Assembly (NCBI GenBank): GCA_024220505.1
Contig: JAKZZE010000008.1
Span: 1,674,001-1,738,000, forward strand
Source: Rhizopus arrhizus
Lineage: Eukaryota > Mucoromycota > Mucoromycetes > Mucorales > Rhizopodaceae
Length of the DNA stretch: 64,000 nucleotides
Direction of reading: 5' to 3'
Shown here: piece after piece, positions 56,949 to 64,000 of the stretch
How positions within the stretch are numbered: the first letter of the stretch is position 1
Layout of the letters: every line of letters starts with the position of its first letter
Translations under genes and position numbers: made by a program
The notes under the pieces: model-generated
Seen by the model: only the letters and a program-made list of their open reading frames with translations
What the model was told of the DNA's origin: nothing
The model's database searches: none

Positions 56949-59484
56949 TTACCAGATTTGACACTTTTCTAAAGGATTCATAGGCCGTCTTTCAGGACAT
57001 TTGAAAGCTTCTGCAAATTCAGCACTATTTTGGACAACAGCATTGGCTCTAATATTATCAGGTGAATGAACATCAGATCGAATGCGTTGAACAGCCTTCT
57101 CAGGACGTATGTTAGAACACCAGACTCTTCCATAACTGATAAAGAAAAGTTGCTGGGCAGAGAACTTTTCAAGACCAGGCAATGTTGTCTGCTCACTTGC
57201 ATTTTTGGAAAATGCGGCTTGGTATGCTGCTCTGACGCCACCGTTATCAGCCAAGTTCTCACCGATTGTCATCTTGCCATCTATATGGTACTGCTTATGA
57301 TCGGGGCCATCAATTGAAAAGTTACTATATTGACGAATAAAGCATTGTGATTTATCTTCAAAGGCAGCAGAAGTTGCGTTTGTCCACCATGTATTCAAGA
57401 CACCATGACCATCATAAAGGCGACCTTGGTTATCAAAGGCATGCTGTAGATAATTATATTAGACTCAAGAATATGCAGATATTTTTTTTTATCTTACTGT
57501 AATTTCATGACCAATCATAGAGCCAATGCCACCATAATTGAGGTAATCGGGCAATTCTGTGTTATAGAATGGAAATTGAAGAATGCCAGCAGGAATAACC
57601 ACCTCATTATAGTTAGGGGTATAGTAAGCATTGACTTCATGCGGTGTCATTTGCCATTCATTCTTGTTCACCTTCTTTCCAATTTTATTCCAATCTTTTT
57701 TGATAATTGATTGTACTGAAGCCATCACATTGCCAAAGTAACTTTTATTATTGACTTGAATATCAGCATAGTAATTGTGAAGAGAGGTAGAGGAACGAAC
57801 ATCTGGGATTGCGGTACCATATGCTTGTTGATGAGCAATCATTTTTACCTATACACATGAAATGTTTATCACTATACATTCTCTCATTCAGAAAAACACA
57901 CGGTTGTTACCTTTTCAATAGCTCGAGAACGAGTTTCATCATCCAACCATACATTCTTTTCCAAGCGATCAGCCCAAGCAGATAAAATGCTATCAATAAA
58001 TTCAGAGACTTGTTTACGCTGAGGCTCACCACCAAATGACTTTAATACAAAGTATCGACCAAGAAGTTGCCCGAAAGCATCGCTTGTGCTCTCTGTACAA
58101 TCACGGCCTCGAGGTTCCGCTTCTGTCATGCCACTGACGATCTTATCAATAGACGTTTGGTATATATTTCGAGTGGTCTTGTCAAGATAATTAACATTAC
58201 TCAAAATCGATTTGATCGTAAAGAATTCATGGATCGCTTGGGTAGATACATTGCCTGTTTGGCTATGAAGAAACCAATCTGTCAGTTGTTCCATATACTT
58301 GGGCATGTTGACCACAACATGATCGGGCAAGGAGGTCGTGTTGGATGCAAATTTGTGAAAGATACGAGCCCAATTGACAATTGGATATTTTTGGTTGAGT
58401 TCTGCTATAGACATAGGATTATAAATGCCCACAGGGTCTTGAAGTTCATTTCTAAAGAAAACTTAGAATTTTTATATCTTCTATAGAGTGCTTTCAACTT
58501 ACTGATCGACTGTGATTGAGGCAAGATGTATTTCAAATTTTACGAATCCGTCAACCATCGATTCGATATCTGCAGATCTCAACACAGGCAAGTTGTTTTC
58601 GCGCATCTTTTCCAAACGCATGTTCTTGTCGGTTCCATTAGATTCACCAAGAATGTTTGTAATAAGAGAGATTAAGCCGTTTCGATACTGATCCATGACG
58701 TCCGATTGGTTGTAGTATTCTTTAGCAGACAGAGTTAAATCAGGTTGGGCAAGAAAGAGGGTGTATTGGTCAGGATGACGATCATCAGGGCCAACAGTGA
58801 ATTTTACCAAGCTACTAGAGCCTTGCGTCATTGACTCAATCATTCCATCAGTCAATCTGTTAAGATGATCAAAACCAAATTGAGTGTTATTGATAGCAGA
58901 GGAGGAGCCTAAGACGGTGGCTATCTTAGAAAGGTAAGGATAGATAGGCGTAGGACCAAGTGCATCAATCATTGCTTCATTCATGCATGAGCCATAATAA
59001 GTTTTTAATTTGTTAAAGTTGGCACGATCTTGTTCCTTTTGTGTGTCATTAAGGAGACCTGAATCATTTCGGATACCGACCAACACATCATCGTAGCTAC
59101 CCTCGAGCAATTTTTGAAGACTGTCCAAGTTATCATAACGTAAGTTAATAAAACTACCAATACCTAAAGGAGAATTTAGTTTGCATGAATCGATAGGTAG
59201 TATCTGTACTACAATACTAACCTGCTTGAGAAGCTGGAATAATATGGTTCTTGACCCATCCACCACCTAACAAAAGCAATGATTATCCCATCCCAAAAAA
59301 TAATATTCAATATAGCCTTACATGTGTATTGGTAAAAGTCGCTACAAGGATCTACATTGAGATCCATATCTTTTAGAATAGAGGCTGCCGCCGTTTGACA
59401 AACTTGGGAATCACAAACAGGAGTGGCACGGGCCATGAGTTGAGCAGAATGAGTAGCAAGGCTTTGAAGAATACCACCCGGCAT
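56949..59484 (-). CDS. M13 (neprilysin type) zinc metallopeptidase, copy 2
   Basis: Six exons (59484-59322, 59266-59222, 59163-58503, 58451-57911, 57848-57498, 57443-56949) sum in frame to 751 residues. It shares MPGG at the start, CSDFYQYTCGGW, VNAYY and IPAGILQFPFYN. The HEITH zinc motif (about 584-588, split by the last intron), GENLADNGG and the HSPDNIRANAVVQN segment are also shared, and it ends CQIW. Exons 1-3 have exactly the same lengths as in copy 1 (163, 45 and 661 nt). Exon 5 (351 nt) equals the sum of exons 5 and 6 of copy 1. The catalytic region is closer to the family consensus than copy 1. No signal peptide or membrane anchor is seen. It is inverted relative to copy 1, about 46 kb away. 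Confidence 0.93.
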
Positions 59485-59554
59485 TTTTAATTTAACAGTA
59501 AAATTTAAATGATAATATTGAAAAGAAGGGGAAAAAAAGGGAAATAGGGAGATC

Positions 59555-59562
59555 TATTTATA
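59555..59562 (-). promoter_or_regulatory. TATA box of the second M13 peptidase gene
   Basis: TATAAATA on the minus strand, about 71-78 bp before the start codon at 59484. The position mirrors that of copy 1. Confidence 0.45.
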
Positions 59563-60033
59563 AGAAAATAAAAACAGAGTTAGATTTTAAGCCTTCAAAA
59601 GCTGGTAACTTTTTTTAATTTTTGCGAAGTTTGTATTACACATAATGCGAAGTTACAAAGATCTAAGCCAATTTTTTTCTTTGTCATTTCTCTTCATTAT
59701 ACACAGCAATCTATTTTAAGGGTCAATTTTTTTTTAAGCGCAATTCAATTGCGTTGTGAGTTGAATTTGAAAATACCATTCTTTCTCTTGCGCAGGTTGC
59801 TTTGTGTCTCGTTACTTTTTTGTGTATCACAATTTATTTTCTCTTCCCGTCAATTTTTTATTTGTTGCTTAATTAAACAACTCCTCTTTTTTCTTCCTCA
59901 ATTCAGTTGTCCCTATTAGAGGCTATCACATAAAAAACCAAGAAAATAGACTTTTTTGTGTTTTGTGCTTGTGTGGTTACCACCTCTTTGTATTCTCCCT
60001 CTGTCTCTTTCTTTGATTGAAAGCTAATTTAGA
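59563..60033. other. Shared upstream region of the divergent M13 and RasGAP genes
   Basis: T- and CT-rich tracts (59810-60010) precede the putative RasGAP start. No gene is visible. Confidence 0.35.
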
Positions 60034-63000
60034 ATGAGCACAGACACCAAGTTAATATTAAGTTTAGTAAACAGAATAACAACTAGAGTAAATATCTTGC
60101 CACTTTTTTCAATATATAATTTACACCGTAATAGCTGTCAATTGTAGGTGGATCTGAATATGAGTCTTTACAACACGATCCTTTAATCCAACAAACGTAA
60201 CTATACAATGAAAAAAAAAGCCAAGATCTCAGTTTCATTTACTAATTAATCTTTTTGACATCTCGGTTCATTTAATGTCATCAGAGGTACACAAACTTTT
60301 TTTTTTTTCCCTTTAAGTACTAAACCAAGATTATTGTTATATAGTGGCAGCATTGATAGAACTGTCAAAATATAGACTGCCTAGTATAGCAGCAACAATC
60401 ACTGGTACATTAGAAAATATATCATCCAAGGTAACTTAATAAAAAAAAAAGATTTCACAAAATTAAAAACATGAATCTAGTCAAAACATGATGATACATC
60501 GCAGCATTTACTCAGACCTCAGTTATTTATGCTTCGTATATTAGCAGCTTGTCTCCATCATCATTGGAAGCACCATCAATCGACAAAAGAGAGCAAACGA
60601 CCGGTCCTTGAACGATCCGATACCGATTTTTGGGAATTGCCCGAGGGAATACCACCTATCCGTGACGATCCACCACCATTAGACGACAATTTAGCAAAGC
60701 ATATTGTTACCCTCATCTTTCGATTTATGTCTATTTCAGGATCACTCGAAGATCGTGATCATGGATACGTGCCTAATGGCTTTAAGAGTATCGCTGTGAC
60801 CAACAATAGACACTCGGTATTCGCAGATATTTATGAGACCGCAGGCCGTATTATGGCTTATGTGAGCGCGAGTAACTGGGGCGTGGTGTTTACCAAATTT
60901 AAAGCGAGAATGATGCAATTGAAATCAACCACAGAAGAAAATACAGAGATAACAGAATTTGCCACATTAGAAAGTGCATCCTTGAACTCAAAGAGATTAA
61001 GCATGATTCTGACAGGTAAAAAAAAACAGTAGGATTTCTATCAGATCTATTGACTGCGTGTTTTAGAGCTATGTAGTTCAACCTTACAGCTAAAAAAATC
61101 AACACAACAGCTAGTAGCTATTGCTCTAAGAAAAGCCATTTGGAATTGGATAGAGAATTATACTGCAGAATTTATGGCCTTGTGCCACAAACAAAAGAGA
61201 ATGGAAGGCACACCAGAAATACTGTTTGACATCTTCAACTCTCTAGCAGATACTGCAAAAAAGAAGGCTATTTATTGGCCTGCTCAAACCATGTTACTTA
61301 TCCTTTGTCCTGATATATTGCATTCGATGGGTGTCGTTGGAGGAAATGCTCAAAATAAAAAGGTGCGTATTCATATATAACCCAATGTATTCGCTTTCTT
61401 ACGCTTGGTTATTAGGCGTTATTCTTGAACGCTTTAAAGAAAGCTATCAAAGCAGATCGCATGGCAGAGCTCGCAGCTATTTGTTACGCAGATTTTTGTC
61501 GAGCAGCCACTTATGTTTCAAAAGATGGCATGACAACCATTCATCAAATGGTGCCAGATATTGAAACCGAATTGGTTGACAAATTATTTGATCCTCACCG
61601 AATCGCTCATGTGGATCAACGAGTCAATAGCTTGGGTGTTAATGTGGACCATGAAGCTTTGATGGCAGATTGTATTATAGCCTTGTTTCGATTAGATGCC
61701 GAAAGAACTGTTAATACGCTACTTCCGTTCTGCTTTGGTTTTACTGCACCCATGATGTTTAGGACAAGTGTTGTCAAAGCTGCAGTTGCCATTGCCTCTG
61801 AAGGAAACAAATTACCATGGATCGCTTCTGTCTCTACACTTCATCGCCCGCTTTGTAGCCGTATTCGCGCCTTGTTTTTGGAAAACTTTCAACGCGAGGC
61901 TCGAGAAAGATCAGATGCAACGAGTCAAACATCACGAAAGACAGGAACGCGTCCAAGAAGAGACACAAGGGCCATCACACCGGAAAGATTTGAATTGACC
62001 CTGGATATCTTGCATCTCTATCAAACAGATCCACGCTTTGCCATCCTGGGTGATGATTCTGATCGACTTGAGCAAAATGCGCCGCTTTTGGTAGCCATCA
62101 CAAAATACACAAATGATAGCAATTCCTCTGTGAGAGAAGCAGCAGCCGATTGCTTAACTAAACTTCACGATCCTGACTCTATTCTTTTCTGGGGACCATC
62201 TGATTTCTTTATGGAATCTTTTTGGAAGATATCATCTCAAGTACAGTATACGCTTGCCAAGAAACTCTTGGGAGAGAAAGATCAGGTGTTAAAGAATCTT
62301 TTGGAGCTTTTAAAACAATTGCTTACATTACGTAATGAATTTTTGGAGAAGCATTGTGATTCAGCAACGAAAGGAATCGATACACCAGAACGGTGGAAGG
62401 CCTCTGTGGCACTTGAGGTTGCCTTACTCATCTTGTTGTGCTCTTCAGATACAGATATCTGTACGCTAGCAATCGACTGCTTTGGTCTGTTGTGTACAGA
62501 AGTTCAATTGACCGAGAGTTTTGATGAATACCGTCCTTCCTCTACCACGATTGTACAAAACATGGCATGCTATACAGAGCTCGCTCATCAAGCAGGCGTT
62601 GTCACTGGTCGAAAATCACAGCAGCGTCGTATACGCCAATTGCTGCGCACCGTTAATCGTGGATCATATGGTGTCTCTGCTGCTTGGGAAGAAGCTTGGA
62701 AACGTTGGAAATTGATGACACCTCTTATTATTCGTCCTGCGGAAGAAGGTAGAGAAGATATACCAGAGCATATAAAAAAGAGTGGGGGTTGGCAAGATAA
62801 ATTGCGAAACACGTCTGGGAGACATGTGGCCTCCTCAACCAATATGCTACCCCAACGATTTGAACAAGTGGATGAATATCGATCCACCGAATGGCAAAAC
62901 TATGCTGGTTTTCTTGTTGCCTTGGGTGGCGTGTGCTACATGACAACATCAAATGATGAGCTTTCAGGTAGTCAGATCAGTGGCAGCAGTAGTAGTGGAT

Positions 63001-64000
63001 TCCGTTCTATAGCTGAATCCACCCTCTTGGTTGAGAAATTCATGATGGAGATGGTGGACCTCCTGGCTTGTGATCATTTAATGGCCAGAGAATGGGTAAG
63101 GGAAATCATTGGGAATGATCTATCACCTACCTTGTATCACATCATGTTTCGTGGTCTAGAAGAGACGATATCACAATGCTTTCCTCAAGAAAATAAAACC
63201 GATCCTGTATGTGGGCCTCGATATACGCTCTTTGTTGAACAGGCTGTTTCGGTCCTCAAGCTCACCATAGAACGGTTGACAGAGAATGCAGAGGCTTTGT
63301 TTATGGTTGACTTTAGTAATATTATCAGCCTTTGTGCCTTTTATGTAAACAAATTACCAAAGGATGCAGGGTCAATGAAGATGAAAATCAAATTATGTCA
63401 ATTGATTGAAGTTATGATTGCAAAGAAAGACCATATCTCACTCAGACAAGAGTTTAAACTAAGAAATAAGTTACTGGGAATCATTGCTGAATGGACAAGT
63501 GATTATTCATTGACAAAGGTGATTTCAATATTAATTTTTCTTATCACGTTCATCTAACCTATATTCATAGAAACCTTATGGACTCTCCCAAACTTCCTTC
63601 AATGGATCCTCCCAATTGGAAAAACTTCAACAGGATTTGGATGTAGCATGTTTAAAAACTATTGTTGCTCTACTTCATCAACTGCCTCTTCAACAATCAG
63701 ACTCTGTTCAAGAATCCAATGCTATGCAATCAAAAAGCAAAATATTTTATAAATATTTTACTTATTTCTTCAAGATATTAAACAGATGTCGTGTGTCAGA
63801 GGTAATTGCCATTTTCTCTTCTTCTTAAGATGTAGTCTTTATTTAACTTACATAATTTTGTATTAGCTGGATTCTGCTTCTCGATCCAATAGGAGCATTG
63901 AATATAGAGCAGTAAGTCATAAGTATAAACGTGTAACTTGTGTTCTCATTTCGTGAGATTAGAATTCTGAAATGGCTCCCTTGAAAAACTACACAATCTT
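60034..64000 (+). CDS. IRA/neurofibromin-type Ras GTPase-activating protein, N-terminal part (cut by window end)
   Basis: A helical, HEAT-like multi-exon protein: LIELSKYRLPSIAATITGTL, QLFMLRILAACLHHHWKHH, the long exon 61416-63520 with DCIIALFRLDAERTVNTLLP, FELTLDILHLYQTDPRFAIL, SVALEVALLILLCSSDTDIC and SAAWEEAWKRWKLMT, then DVACLKTIVALLHQLPLQQ and LNRCRVSE. This wording matches the N-terminal half of fungal Ira/neurofibromin proteins, which precedes the catalytic GAP domain. The GAP, Sec14 and PH parts must lie beyond 64000. The protein would down-regulate Ras-cAMP signalling. The start is uncertain: the ATG at 60034 (MSTDTKLILSLVNRITTR) resembles the family N-terminus, but I could not join the next exons (60150-60390) without a phase conflict. 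From about 60346 on the gene is secure. Confidence 0.82.

Overview
The window reads as nuclear DNA of a Mucorales-type fungus (Mucoromycota). It has an AT-rich intergenic background with long A/T runs, and many genes split by short introns of about 45-75 nt with GT-AG borders. The gene set is fungal: a myosin-motor chitin synthase, an IRA/neurofibromin RasGAP, a Yck-type casein kinase and secreted subtilase and multicopper oxidase. The transposon remnants resemble Tc1/mariner and DIRS families that are abundant in Mucorales. The genus cannot be fixed from the sequence alone. Exon borders below were built by hand; where stated, the exon lengths sum to an intact reading frame.

Layout. 0.9-3.9 kb: decayed Tc1/mariner-type element on the minus strand, carrying the start of a transposase followed by a decayed Fanzor (eukaryotic TnpB homologue, the OMEGA RNA-guided nuclease class). 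5.5-6.7 kb: heat-shock-factor-type transcription factor. 8.2-10.8 kb: M13 metallopeptidase. 11-16.5 kb: class V-type chitin synthase with myosin motor. 17.1-22.2 kb: 5.1-kb mosaic bounded by 56-bp inverted repeats, holding a DIRS-like reverse transcriptase fragment, a decayed gene of unknown function, a 64-T tract and remains of two Tc1/mariner transposases. 22.8-26 kb: BUD23 methyltransferase, mitochondrial ribosomal protein S13 and casein kinase I. 27.5-31.1 kb: multicopper oxidase tail to tail with proteasome ubiquitin receptor Rpn13. 32.4-33.4 kb: more transposon-like debris. 34-39.6 kb: branched-chain 2-oxoacid dehydrogenase E2, a small unknown gene and a mitochondrial DEAD-box helicase. 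39.6-46 kb: a 6.4-kb stretch without a convincing gene. 46-51.3 kb: Rrm4-like RNA-binding protein, an unrecognised gene and an SLC41/MgtE Mg2+ transporter. 51.5-54.2 kb: secreted subtilisin-like protease with PA domain. 56.9-59.5 kb: second M13 peptidase, an inverted paralogue of the first. 60-64 kb: N-terminal part of an IRA/neurofibromin-type RasGAP, cut by the window end.

The genes are mostly independent housekeeping, cell-wall and secretion genes and do not form a cluster. The most unusual content is the transposon family in which one copy carries a Fanzor. A second, related copy lacks it and holds other cargo.
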